Assembly (NCBI GenBank): GCA_002791575.1
Contig: PFXI01000070.1
Coordinates: 1 to 49,802, forward strand
Direction: 5' to 3'
DNA length: 49,802 nt
From: Zetaproteobacteria bacterium CG_4_9_14_3_um_filter_54_145
GTDB lineage: Bacteria; Pseudomonadota; Zetaproteobacteria; Mariprofundales; Mariprofundaceae
Shown here piece by piece: positions 26,445 to 35,306 of this stretch; position 1 is the stretch's first letter, and every line of letters begins with the position of its first letter. A program made the position numbers and the translations under genes. The notes under the pieces were generated by a model, which ran no database searches, was not told where the DNA came from, and was given only the letters and a program-made list of their open reading frames with translations.

Positions 26445-27572
26445 CTATCCTGCACTTATCGCCTGCAGGGATATTTTGACTGCATTCGCACGGTCCCTGA
26501 AATCCTCAATCTGTTTCACCCAATCCTCGTAGGAGGGCATAGCGGCTTTTCTCACCAGAGAGGCCTGTGATTTCAGCGCTGCATCAAAGACCGATCCGAT
26601 GCTCTCAGCCTCTTCCAACTCCTGCCGCGTAGCGTCAACCTGCTGCAAACAGGCGGCCGCCTCGTGAAAAGAGCTTACCGGCACAGTCAGCAGCCGGTCT
26701 TTTCGCTTATTATTTTCTTCAAAAGATTCGATTTTATTTCTCAGTTCCTGCTCACTGCCAGCATAGCTCTCGATGGCTTTTTGCCGGGCCAGAACCGCCT
26801 CACTCCGCAAAATCACAATCAGCTCGTGAATCGGTTGATCGGCGATCATAATGGTTTGACGGATAGCCCTGTTGCGCACAAACCCGGAAACAATCTCACC
26901 AACCTGAACCAGTGCTGTAACCATATTCGACATCGGCCCCAGCCACGCTGCTGCCTCTTCACTCAAGTGATGTATTTTCTGGATGGTTTTGGCATGTTCG
27001 ATGATCTTGGACGCATCCCCTACCAGCCCGTTAACTTCAGCAGAAATGGCATCTGTACTGTCATTGGAGGCTAGGCTCAGCAGTATTGAGGCATAGGTAC
27101 CAATGGTTTTGAATGCCAGATGACGAAGCGCGATCGTCTGCTCATCCTCGACCGCTTTTTTCTGTCGGGCTTTAGCCACCTCTGCTGAGTAACTTTCAAT
27201 CTGCTTCAGTGTCGGGTTTGCCTTCATCCAGAAGCTGCCCTTCGCCTGAATCAGGCTGTTTTCCACCCGTGCCTTATCGTTGACTGCCAGCTGCAGAAAA
27301 TAGGCATCCCGCATGCTCTGGTTGGCATCCCTGAAATCGGTCAGTGGTTTCTTGTAAATGGTGGGGTCACAGCCCTGTAACAGCAAGGCCAGCAATGGAA
27401 TGGCAAAAAGGGCGAAGCTCCGCCCGCATGGAGACAGAGCCCTGATCCGTCCGCCCTCTTTGATGCCTGTAGCAACTCTGTTGGCTTTTTTTCTTGCTCC
27501 AATGGCAGAAGCTGCCGGCCAGGAGTGCGCCAGTTGCGTCAGGACAGATGTTATTCTTATGACTTTCTGCAT
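26445..27572 (-). CDS. Coiled-coil lipoprotein, unknown function
   Basis: 375 residues with a lipobox LLQGC placing the lipidated Cys at residue 68. The mature part is mostly helical and charged, with long coiled-coil stretches at about 130-180 and 285-370. A short hydrophobic patch, NMVTALVQVGEIVSGFV, lies in the middle. The start at ATG 27572 has GAGAGG upstream and is the only in-frame ATG or GTG before the lipobox. This leaves an unusually long, basic 50-residue segment (KKANRVATGIKEGGRIRALS) ahead of the hydrophobic core, possibly a short in-frame insertion. It is the first gene of the five-gene patatin operon, 13 bases before the coiled-coil gene. Confidence 0.75.
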   Translation of the reverse strand: MQKVIRITSVLTQLAHSWPAASAIGARKKANRVATGIKEGGRIRALSPCGRSFALFAIPLLALLLQGCDPTIYKKPLTDFRDANQSMRDAYFLQLAVNDKARVENSLIQAKGSFWMKANPTLKQIESYSAEVAKARQKKAVEDEQTIALRHLAFKTIGTYASILLSLASNDSTDAISAEVNGLVGDASKIIEHAKTIQKIHHLSEEAAAWLGPMSNMVTALVQVGEIVSGFVRNRAIRQTIMIADQPIHELIVILRSEAVLARQKAIESYAGSEQELRNKIESFEENNKRKDRLLTVPVSSFHEAAACLQQVDATRQELEEAESIGSVFDAALKSQASLVRKAAMPSYEDWVKQIEDFRDRANAVKISLQAISAG

Positions 27573-27662
27573 ATCAACCTCTCTGATCGATTGCAGATTC
27601 CGGGTGGAAGCTCCTGTGTCCGATGAATGCGTTTTCTTGACGCCCCTTCCTCTTCTTGTCTG

Positions 27663-27692
27663 AGTATAGACACGCCAAATCCGGTTCCGCAA
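27663..27692 (-). promoter_or_regulatory. Candidate promoter of the patatin operon
   Basis: On the minus strand TTGCGG (27692-27687) and TATACT (27668-27663) are separated by 18 bases. The -10 matches the consensus at five of six positions; the -35 matches at three. Transcription would start near 27656 and leave a leader of about 84 bases before the lipoprotein ATG. Confidence 0.4.
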
Positions 27693-27962
27693 ATTTTATT
27701 TTCACTATGATCTGATCGCGGCAGCGGGGCTCCGGGCCCGTTCGTGCGGCGTCCGGGCATAGTCGGAATGGCTGAAAACAGCCTGAGATTGACCCGGCAG
27801 ACCTTCAAACGCCACAGGGTAAGAATCCAAGCGCGCAACTGCAGCGCTGTCAGATCATTACAGAGAGCGCCGGCTGTATCTCCTGTGTGCATGCCATGGA
27901 AGGCGGTGACAGCTATAGGAAGAGTGAATCGTCACGCTTGACAGGGTTGCACGGAGAGCGCC
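27693..27962. other. Intergenic region without recognisable gene
   Basis: These 270 bases lie between the patatin operon and the LEA-like lipoprotein gene. They contain short open frames without ribosome binding sites or protein-like composition. I see no RNA gene, strong hairpin or repeat shared with the rest of the window. Confidence 0.5.
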
Positions 27963-28583
27963 TCAGAACGCCCGGCTCTCGCTCTCCACATGCGGCTTCG
28001 GCTCAATCAGGATCGGTTTGCCGTAGGTCATCGGGCCGAATATCGTGTCGATGGTCGGACGCACCTTCAGGGTCAGTCCCTGCGGCACGCGGCCATCTTC
28101 AGCAGCAAAAGCCAGCGCCATATCCAGCATATCCATGGCACTCTTCTCGTTGAAGAACTCGAACATATTGAGGCGAAGTCGCAGCGGGATATCGGTTGCA
28201 TCACCTGCCGGCAGGCGTACCGAATCGTGCAGTGTGCCGCTGATGGTTTCACGACCATCAAGGATCAGCGTCCAGTCCAGGCGGGTGAGCGTGGCGGCGA
28301 TTTGATTGGCCTGCGGATTTTCCGAACGCAAATGCAGGGTCAGCTCCAGCGGCAGGTCTTCACGCGATAGCGCGAGGCTGGCGCGGGCGATCTGGTACAT
28401 ATTGAGCTGCTCCGGCGAATCGATACGCATCAGATCGATACCGGCCACCTTTACCGATGAGATATGGTCCAGTGTAAACTCTACCTGCGACAGGGTGGTG
28501 AGACTGCGCAGGCTGGCGCAGGCAGTGAAAAACAACGGGGTGATAACCGCCATGATCAACAGCAGTCGGTTCGGTGATTTCAT
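27963..28583 (-). CDS. LEA/WHy-like lipoprotein
   Basis: 206-residue lipoprotein. The signal peptide ends with lipobox FFTAC at about residue 22. The mature region has the beta-sandwich pattern of WHy (water-stress and hypersensitive response) / LEA14-like domains: SVKVAGIDLMRI, then LPLELTLHLRSENPQANQIA and LTRLDWTLILDGRETISGTL. The call is by pattern, not by motif. Such proteins bind lipids or protect the envelope, but the role is unknown in bacteria. GGAGG lies four bases before ATG 28583. A weak minus-strand promoter may lie upstream (TATAGT at 28620-28615). The gene is divergent from the RMD1 gene and monocistronic. Confidence 0.7.
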   Translation of the reverse strand: MKSPNRLLLIMAVITPLFFTACASLRSLTTLSQVEFTLDHISSVKVAGIDLMRIDSPEQLNMYQIARASLALSREDLPLELTLHLRSENPQANQIAATLTRLDWTLILDGRETISGTLHDSVRLPAGDATDIPLRLRLNMFEFFNEKSAMDMLDMALAFAAEDGRVPQGLTLKVRPTIDTIFGPMTYGKPILIEPKPHVESESRAF

Positions 28584-28770
28584 ACATCCTCCGGGTAGCG
28601 CTTGCCGAGACTACACTATATTGACGCCCAATGGTGTGCGGTAAATTACATCGTATGGCGCAAACAGAACGCCGTGCCGGCGATAATCGCCCACAACCAT
28701 CTGGCGCGATCATACAAAATGCATAGACTATACCAGCACAACTTATAGCCAGTTTGCGCAGGAGGACATT

Positions 28771-29571
28771 ATGCCATTTGCCGAGCAACAGAACATCATC
28801 GGACGCGGGTTCTATATCGGGCAGCGGCTGGATATCAAAGCCTTTGAGAAGGCCCGCCGTCTGGCAACCAGCCCGCTGATCATCAGCGCCGGCAGTCAGG
28901 GTGCGGCAGTGCTGTTTCGCTATGGTGTGGTCGTGCTGTTCGGCCTGAGCACCTCGGAGGAGGTCGCCTTCCTCAAGGATATGCAAGGTTTTATCATCGA
29001 TCCCTTTGATAACTATGAGGTGGAAGAGATAAACCTCTGCCTTACCATCGCCCAGTCGAAACCGGAAAACAGCGGCCACATGCCGCTGGATGAATTCAAT
29101 CTGCCACGCCTGCAGGTCGTGGCCAGCGTACTGGCCAAGAGCGAGATTCTGTCACACTACGAAGCTGAGGTGGCGCAAAGCTTCGATCGTATCGAGCCGC
29201 TGGCCCATGACCTTCAACATGGCGGCCGGTTCATGCACAAGGGACGCGAGCTGCTGGCCCATATCGGCGATGTGCTGATGATTCAGGGACGCATGGTCGG
29301 CCGCGTGGAGATCTGTGAAAAACCCGAGCTGCTGTGGGAAGAACCCCAATATGACCGCCTCTACCTGCGCATGGCCGAAGAGTATGAACTGATCGAGCGA
29401 CACAGGGCACTCGAACGCAAGCTGGATCTGGTATCCAAAACGGCCGAAACACTGCTGGATCTGCTGCAGAACAGACGCTCACACCGTGTCGAGTGGTATA
29501 TTGTCATCCTGATTGTGATAGAAATCCTGCTCACCATCTACGAGTTGTGGGGCCAGCATCTGCTGGGGTAA
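28771..29571 (+). CDS. RMD1/YagE (DUF155) family protein
   Basis: 266 residues. The protein matches the RMD1/YagE family in layout: an N-terminal alpha/beta domain (about 1-100, with SQGAAVLFRYGVVVLFGL), a helical middle, and the diagnostic C-terminal block YDRLYLRMAEEYELIERH. It ends with a single membrane anchor, VEWYIVILIVIEILLTIYEL (about 240-259). In eukaryotes the relatives (RMND1, Sif2/3) support mitochondrial translation or meiosis; the bacterial function is unknown. AGGA lies six bases before ATG 28771. The parvulin gene follows after 45 bases on the same strand, possibly cotranscribed. Confidence 0.85.
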   Translation: MPFAEQQNIIGRGFYIGQRLDIKAFEKARRLATSPLIISAGSQGAAVLFRYGVVVLFGLSTSEEVAFLKDMQGFIIDPFDNYEVEEINLCLTIAQSKPENSGHMPLDEFNLPRLQVVASVLAKSEILSHYEAEVAQSFDRIEPLAHDLQHGGRFMHKGRELLAHIGDVLMIQGRMVGRVEICEKPELLWEEPQYDRLYLRMAEEYELIERHRALERKLDLVSKTAETLLDLLQNRRSHRVEWYIVILIVIEILLTIYELWGQHLLG

Positions 29572-29616
29572 ATCATATTGTCGGCCCGCTTCGGGTACGC
29601 AGATCAGGGAGTTTCG

Positions 29617-29895
29617 ATGCGCAGTGCTATGGCAAAACATATTCTGGTAAAGACCAGGGCTGAGGCCGAGCAGTTGAAACAGCGGCTGGAAAGCGGTGAG
29701 CAGTTCGCCAGGCTGGCCAAACAGTATTCACTCTGCCCGTCGAAAAAGAAGAGCGGCGATCTCGGCGAGATTTTCCCCGGCCAACTGGTCAAACCGGTTG
29801 AGGATATCATTTTCAAAAAGGCCCTGCTGACACTGCACGGACCGGTAAAAAGCCGTTTCGGCTTTCATCTGATCATCGTCTATTTCAGAAGCTAG
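29617..29895 (+). CDS. ppiC: Parvulin-type peptidyl-prolyl cis-trans isomerase
   Basis: 92-residue single-domain parvulin, almost the same length as E. coli PpiC (93) and with the same landmarks. These are AKHILVKTRAEAEQLKQRL, then SGEQFARLAKQYSLCPS, the Gly-Asp-Leu-Gly turn (SGDLGEIFPGQLV), and the C-terminal RFGFHLIIV. The conserved active-site residues are His in KHILVK, Cys in SLCPS and His in GFHLI. There is no signal peptide, so it is cytoplasmic. ATG 29617 has GGGAG five bases upstream; the frame is open further 5' from a TTG at 29578 without coding character. The role is folding or prolyl isomerisation; substrates are unknown. Confidence 0.9.
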   Translation: MRSAMAKHILVKTRAEAEQLKQRLESGEQFARLAKQYSLCPSKKKSGDLGEIFPGQLVKPVEDIIFKKALLTLHGPVKSRFGFHLIIVYFRS

Positions 29896-29997
29896 TATCG
29901 GGTCATAGCAGGATCTTTTCGACCAGCTGACAAGTATGCCGGAGCGACTGCTTTACTGCGTGACCGTGTTGATTCAGCATCTTTCGGGGTGAATACC

Positions 29998-31104
29998 ATG
30001 AGTTCTGTTACGCCATCCGATTTGAGTGCCTTCGCTGTCGATTACCGGCAGGCACGTGCTGCATTTTTAACCGCTGCTACACAGGCCGGCGCACGCATCT
30101 CCACCCATGATCATCCGCTGACAGGGCCAAAGGGCGAGGCGCTGGCGACGGATCTGGCATGGCTGGGAGATGCCGATGCCCAGACCGTGCTGGTGCTGCT
30201 CTCTGCCACCCACGGTGTCGAAGGCTTCAGTGGCTCGGCAGCACAGATCGATTTTCTCCGCCGCATGCAGGCACTACCACACGGCGTCGCTGTGCTGATC
30301 GTACATGCGATCAACCCGCACGGCTTCGCATGGCTGCGTCGGGTCAACGAGGACGGGGTCGACCTTAATCGCAACTATATCGACTTCTCACATCTGCTGC
30401 CGGTCAACGCCGGTTACGGGGCACTGGCCGATGCCATCGTACCTGCCGCGCTGGACAGCGCTACGCTGGAAACATGCGACCGGCGTCTGGCCGACTATCT
30501 GGCAACGCATGGTCGCAAGGCTTATGAAAGAGCGCTATCCGGCGGCCAGTACGATGATCCGCACGGGCTCTTCTTCGGTGGTACCCGGCCCTGCTGGTCG
30601 CGCCTGATCAGTGAGCAGATCGTTACCGATTTCCGGCTGGCTGAACGCAAACGGGTAGCGCTGATCGATTTTCACACCGGCATCGGCCCGTTCGGCTATG
30701 GCGAGCCGATCTGCGATCACCCGCCGGGCAGCAGCGGTGTACGGCTGGCGCGCCACTGGTACGGCGATTCGGTGACGGAGCCGGCGCTCGGCACCTCGAT
30801 CTCGGTGGCCAAGCACGGGCTCTCCGACTACGGCTGGATGCAGATGGTTGGCGAGCCACTGGTATTTATCGCGCTGGAATTCGGCACCTATCCCTTCGAC
30901 GTGATGATGCAGGCGCTACGGGCCGATCACTGGCTGCATGCACAGGGTGTTGTTGATTGGCATGAAGCGCAGACGCAGGCCATCAAGGCCGGCATGCGCA
31001 AACATTTCTACCCGGCGACAACAGACTGGCAGCAGATGGTGCTCGTCCGCTCCCGCCAGTGCATCGATCAGGCTCTTGCCGGACTTGCCGCAAAGACGGG
31101 TTAG
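29998..31104 (+). CDS. DUF2817 (M14-like) zinc carboxypeptidase
   Basis: 368-residue member of the DUF2817 group of M14-type metallopeptidases. Likely zinc ligands and substrate-site residues occur in SATHGVEGFSGS (His and Glu), VHAINPHGF, and LNRNYIDF, with DFHTGIGPFGYGE further on. There is no signal peptide, so it is cytoplasmic. ATG 29998 has GGGGTG six bases upstream; a GTG at 29989 overlaps that site. The stop overlaps that of the convergent ATP-grasp gene by three bases (31101-31104). A peptide-trimming peptidase, ligase and C39 peptidase together suggest shared substrates, which is inference. Confidence 0.85.
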   Translation: MSSVTPSDLSAFAVDYRQARAAFLTAATQAGARISTHDHPLTGPKGEALATDLAWLGDADAQTVLVLLSATHGVEGFSGSAAQIDFLRRMQALPHGVAVLIVHAINPHGFAWLRRVNEDGVDLNRNYIDFSHLLPVNAGYGALADAIVPAALDSATLETCDRRLADYLATHGRKAYERALSGGQYDDPHGLFFGGTRPCWSRLISEQIVTDFRLAERKRVALIDFHTGIGPFGYGEPICDHPPGSSGVRLARHWYGDSVTEPALGTSISVAKHGLSDYGWMQMVGEPLVFIALEFGTYPFDVMMQALRADHWLHAQGVVDWHEAQTQAIKAGMRKHFYPATTDWQQMVLVRSRQCIDQALAGLAAKTG

Positions 31105-32594
31105 CCGTTGCGCGTGGCCTCAATGCGGCGGATAAACTCGTGGATAATGGTACTGTACAACTCACCCTTGAGCACCTTGTCCTCGACACCGTGGTCGATA
31201 TTGGGGTTGTCATTGATCTCGATAACAAAGATGCCGTTGTCATTCTGTTTCAGGTCAACGCCATACAGACCGTTACCGATAAGGGCGGCCGCGGCCAGTG
31301 CCGTTTTCACCACCTCAACGGGGGCATCCTCGACAGGCATGGTGGCAAAACCGCCCGGCACGGATGAGCCGTCTGCCTTGTGGTTGACGATCTGCCAGTG
31401 GCCACGCACCTGTTTATACTGACAGGCATAGAGCGGTTGACCGTTGAGGATGCCGATGCGCCAGTCGTAAGAGGTATACATAAACTCCTGCGCCAGAATA
31501 ATACGTGAGCGCTCAAACAGGGTTTTTGCCGCCTCCATGACCTTGCTGCGGGTATCGGCCTTGAACATACCGCGCGAGAAAGAGCCATCGGGAATTTTCA
31601 GAATCATCGGATAGCCCAGCTCATCTTCCAGACGCCGGATCACCTGCTCATCAAAACGGAGGCGGTTAAGGGCAATGGTTTTCGGCGTCGGCAGGTTCTG
31701 CGCCGACAAACGCTCCCACATATAGACCTTGTTGGTACAACGGATAATCGATTTCGGGTCGTCGATCACCGGCATCCCTTCGGCCTCGGCCTTGCGGGCA
31801 AAACGGAAGGTGTGATTGTCGATAGCCGTGGTTTCGCGCAGCAGCAGTGCATCGAACTCACTCAGCCGGCTGTAATCTTTTTTCTGGATCAGCTCGACAT
31901 CAACGCGCAACTGCTTGCCTGCCTTGATAAAACGCTCCAGTGCGGCCGTATTCGACGGCGGCAGTTGTTCATTCGGATTGTGCAGGATGGCCATATCGTA
32001 GAGCGCCGGTTTACGGCTGCCGCTGCGCTTGCGCCGCGGCACGCGCGCATAGTTGCGCAGACTGCTTTCAAAAAAGTCGCCGAGGGCGGCTGTCACCTGA
32101 TGCAGTCCCATCGGTCGGATCGAGCGGATCTTCCAGCCGCCACCCGGCTGGATGCTTAACTTAAGCAATGGATAGCGAAACAGATCAAACAGCTCCGAGG
32201 CCAGGCGGTGAAAACGGGCGTCATCGCAGTGGCCGAAGAAAATGAACAGCTCAAAGGGGCCTTCGGGCGGCACAGCCAGGCGCTTGATCGTCTGCTGTAG
32301 CTGACGCTCCAGATCGGGCAGGGCAAAGGCGTAGAGGCTCTGGCGTGAGAGATCGACGATATCGGCAACCGTCGGCATCGGGGTATCATTGCGCGCCTCG
32401 GCCAGCAGCGAGCAGTAGTAGCCGCCGCTCAAATAGGTGTAGTGGCGGCAGAGGTTGATGATGCGCATCGGCCGCTGCTGCGGAGTCGCCTGCCTGGTCA
32501 GATAATCATTGGCAGGGATAAGCTCCAGCCCTTCGATCTGCCATTTCCAGTCTTTCAGACGATCGACAATCACAGTATGGCGTACCGACATCAT
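31101..32594 (-). CDS. RimK-like ATP-grasp peptide ligase
   Basis: 497 residues. The N-terminal part (about 1-200) is the accessory domain found in long RimK-like proteins, with MRIINLCRHYTYLSGGYYCS. The C-terminal part (about 215-490) is an ATP-grasp fold with KSIIRCTNKVYMWERL, PMILKIPDGSFSRGMF, AQEFMYTSYDWRIGIL and the metal-binding EINDNPNIDHGVED. It should form amide bonds between a carboxylate and an amine, for example by adding glutamate residues to a peptide. AGGAG lies four bases before ATG 32594, which overlaps the stop of the upstream GNAT-C39 gene (ATGA). Both belong to one operon. Confidence 0.9.
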   Translation of the reverse strand: MMSVRHTVIVDRLKDWKWQIEGLELIPANDYLTRQATPQQRPMRIINLCRHYTYLSGGYYCSLLAEARNDTPMPTVADIVDLSRQSLYAFALPDLERQLQQTIKRLAVPPEGPFELFIFFGHCDDARFHRLASELFDLFRYPLLKLSIQPGGGWKIRSIRPMGLHQVTAALGDFFESSLRNYARVPRRKRSGSRKPALYDMAILHNPNEQLPPSNTAALERFIKAGKQLRVDVELIQKKDYSRLSEFDALLLRETTAIDNHTFRFARKAEAEGMPVIDDPKSIIRCTNKVYMWERLSAQNLPTPKTIALNRLRFDEQVIRRLEDELGYPMILKIPDGSFSRGMFKADTRSKVMEAAKTLFERSRIILAQEFMYTSYDWRIGILNGQPLYACQYKQVRGHWQIVNHKADGSSVPGGFATMPVEDAPVEVVKTALAAAALIGNGLYGVDLKQNDNGIFVIEINDNPNIDHGVEDKVLKGELYSTIIHEFIRRIEATRNG

Positions 32595-33688
32595 TGTTCT
32601 CCTTTCGTTAGCAGCAGTGTCGCATACTGGCGACGCGAACCATAGAAACGCATACGTTCGAACTCATTGCGCGCGACCGGAATACCGAAACAGGTGGTTT
32701 CGGACTGGCCATCATCCGTATCGACAAACGGTTCGTGGATGTAGACAAAACGCTTGTCGATGCCGCTGACCACAACCCAGTGCGGTGATTTGTCACCGGT
32801 CAGCCGGTAGGCACTGATCAGCACCACCGGAATCGCACCGTTGCAAAACTGCTGCTCCATCTCGACCAGTGGCAGGTGGCGCTCATGCAGCGGCAACCCC
32901 AGCGCGTGGATCTCCTGCAGGAAATCCTCCTGCACAATGCGGATCACCTCACGCTTCTCCTCGTTGCGTACCGAATCGATAAACATCACCGCGTCGCAAG
33001 AGGTAAATATCTCGGGCGTAAAGCCGCGATGAAATGCCGACAGCGCCAGTCCGAAAGGGCTACACCCGCCGTGGCCGGAGGTCATGAAAATACTGGTCGC
33101 CTCGCGCCATATCCTCAGCTCCAGCCGGCGACTCAGTGCCAGTTCGGGATCCAGCGATTTCATGGCCATCATCAAACTGGCCGGACCACAGGTAAAATCG
33201 AGAGTCTGGCCATAGTAGGGCACCGAACTCAAATCAGGGGCAAGGTTGGGGGCCAGCGGTTTTTCCATGCGCAAAGCCGCCGCATGATCCTCATAATAGT
33301 CGGGATAAACGTCAAAATCATGATAGCCCAGTTTGTGATAGAGCGCGATGGCAGTGCTGTTGTTGATATGCACTTCCAGTCGCATGGATACAACGCCATG
33401 CTCCAGCGCATCCAGCTCGCTGATCGCCAGCAGCTCGCGGGCAATGCCCTTACCCCGACCTTCGGGGGCGACGGCCAGTGAGTACAGACGGGCCATCGAG
33501 GTGTTCTGGTGAAACAGCACCAGCACATAGCCCCGCAGCTGTTCATCCTCATCAAACACAAACAGCGAGGCCTTGCCGCGAGTCAGCAGATGGCGAAAAC
33601 TGCGCTCGGAGAGGCGGTCGGTGGCAAAGCAGCGATTCTCAAGCGCTACCAGCGCCGGAATGTCGGTCAGGAGAGCCGCCCGGATCAC
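32591..33688 (-). CDS. GNAT acetyltransferase - C39-like peptidase fusion
   Basis: 365-residue two-domain protein. The N-terminal GNAT domain (about 1-145) has IRAALLTDIPALVALE at its start, the acyl-CoA loop VAPEGRGKGIARELL, and HKLGYHDFDVYPDYYED. The C-terminal papain-fold C39-like peptidase (about 165-365) has the catalytic Cys in DFTCGPASLMMA, His in SPHWVVVSGID and the associated HEPFV. The combination with an ATP-grasp ligase in one operon is a known arrangement in amidoligase systems that modify peptides. The start is uncertain: GTG 33688 gives the normal GNAT beginning, and the frame is open to a TTG at about 33742 with no good ribosome binding site. Confidence 0.85.
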   Translation of the reverse strand: MIRAALLTDIPALVALENRCFATDRLSERSFRHLLTRGKASLFVFDEDEQLRGYVLVLFHQNTSMARLYSLAVAPEGRGKGIARELLAISELDALEHGVVSMRLEVHINNSTAIALYHKLGYHDFDVYPDYYEDHAAALRMEKPLAPNLAPDLSSVPYYGQTLDFTCGPASLMMAMKSLDPELALSRRLELRIWREATSIFMTSGHGGCSPFGLALSAFHRGFTPEIFTSCDAVMFIDSVRNEEKREVIRIVQEDFLQEIHALGLPLHERHLPLVEMEQQFCNGAIPVVLISAYRLTGDKSPHWVVVSGIDKRFVYIHEPFVDTDDGQSETTCFGIPVARNEFERMRFYGSRRQYATLLLTKGEQ

Positions 33689-33879
33689 ACCGGAACCACA
33701 TAAAAATATTGCATCGTCGAAAGCTGGAACTGCGCGCGGCAACCGTCAATCGGCAACACCGATCAGGGCATATTCCACGCCACTGACAGCCTGTATCGAC
33801 AGCCCTCTTTTGCGGAGTACGGGCAAGCAGAATAATAAAAGGATTCAACTCTCCACTGTTTTTCCCTAAGCTGCTGGCC

Positions 33880-35292
33880 ATGCATCGATTATCTCTTCTG
33901 CTACCACTTACTCTGCTACTGCCATCTGTGGCATTTGCATCATCAGGCGCGGCCGCCCCGCTGGATATGACCATGACCTGGTTCGGCATAGCGGCCCTCA
34001 TCGTGTTTGTTTTCGCCTATGCGCTGGTGATCGGCGAAGAGACGCTGCATATGCGCAAATCCAAGCCTGTGATGGTCGCGGCAGGCATCATCTGGATTCT
34101 GGTTGCCCTCGCCTTTAATGCAGACGGCGACACCACCAGTGCACACACACTGGTTCAGCATAATATTCTTGAATATGCCGAGCTGCTGCTGTTCCTGCTT
34201 GCCGCGATGACCTACGTTAACACGATGGAAGAGCGCAATATATTTGCAACCCTGAGGGCCTACCTGGTGTCGAAGGGGCTATCGCTGAAAGCGATCTTCT
34301 GGCTGACCGGGCTGCTGGCATTCTTTATCTCTCCTATCGCCGATAACCTGACCACCGCGCTGGTGATGGCCGCTGTAGTCATGGCTGTAGCCCGGGATAA
34401 CGCAAAATTTGTCACACTCGGATGCATCAATATCGTCGTTGCCGCCAATGCCGGTGGCGCATTCAGCCCCTTTGGTGATATCACGACACTGATGGTCTGG
34501 CAGAAAGGCATGGTTGAATTTCAGCAGTTCTTCGCACTGTTTCTGCCGGCCATCGTGAACTGGCTGGTGCCGGCGGCAATTATGGTCTGGTTCCTGCCCA
34601 ACGCTATCCCGCAAAGCGTTACCGAGGAGGTACATGTCAAACAGGGCGGTTACATCATCATTGCCATGTTTCTTGCCACCATCGCCATGGCGGTTCTGTT
34701 CCACAGCCTGCTGCATCTGCCATCGATGCTCGGCATGATGACCGGCCTTGGCATGCTCAAGCTCTATGGTTACTGGTTAAAGCGGGTGGCCTTCCAGTAC
34801 GAAGAGTCCTTTGTCGGCAACACCCAGCTGGATGGCTCTCCCGGCGATCCGCCATTCGACATCTTTCATCAACTGCAGCGCTCAGAGTGGGATACGCTGA
34901 TGTTTTTTTACGGCGTGATTCTCTGCGTGGGTGGTCTGGGTGCACTGGGCTACCTGAATCTCACATCGCACCTGATGTATGATCAACTGGGCGCAAGCTG
35001 GGCAAATATTCTGGTTGGTCTGATGTCCGCCATCGTTGATAATATACCGGTCATGTTTGCCGTATTGAGCATGTCACCGTCGATGGATGTAAATCAGTGG
35101 TTGCTGGTAACATTGACGGCCGGCGTTGGCGGCTCGCTGCTCTCTGTCGGCTCTGCTGCCGGCGTTGCCCTGATGGGGCAGGCACGGGGCACCTATACCT
35201 TCTTCAGCCACCTGAAATGGACATGGGCGATTGCACTGGGCTATATCGCCTCTATTGCAACCCACTTCTGGTTAACCGGCATGGTTTTTTAG
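33880..35292 (+). CDS. nhaD: Na+/H+ antiporter NhaD
   Basis: 470-residue polytopic ion transporter of the IT superfamily, as expected for NhaD. The N-terminus looks like a signal sequence (LSLLLPLTLLLPSVAFA). About eleven more helices follow, including LTGLLAFFISPIADNLTTAL, the characteristic INIVVAANAGGAFSPFGDIT repeat, and ANILVGLMSAIVDNIPVMF in the C-terminal half. These two half-repeats with SPIADN and AIVDN carry the conserved Asp-Asn residues. It exchanges sodium for protons and supports growth in saline or alkaline conditions, which fits a marine host. The gene is monocistronic and convergent with the following small membrane-protein gene. Confidence 0.93.
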   Translation: MHRLSLLLPLTLLLPSVAFASSGAAAPLDMTMTWFGIAALIVFVFAYALVIGEETLHMRKSKPVMVAAGIIWILVALAFNADGDTTSAHTLVQHNILEYAELLLFLLAAMTYVNTMEERNIFATLRAYLVSKGLSLKAIFWLTGLLAFFISPIADNLTTALVMAAVVMAVARDNAKFVTLGCINIVVAANAGGAFSPFGDITTLMVWQKGMVEFQQFFALFLPAIVNWLVPAAIMVWFLPNAIPQSVTEEVHVKQGGYIIIAMFLATIAMAVLFHSLLHLPSMLGMMTGLGMLKLYGYWLKRVAFQYEESFVGNTQLDGSPGDPPFDIFHQLQRSEWDTLMFFYGVILCVGGLGALGYLNLTSHLMYDQLGASWANILVGLMSAIVDNIPVMFAVLSMSPSMDVNQWLLVTLTAGVGGSLLSVGSAAGVALMGQARGTYTFFSHLKWTWAIALGYIASIATHFWLTGMVF

Positions 35293-35306
35293 CCGGCGTT
35301 TCGCCT

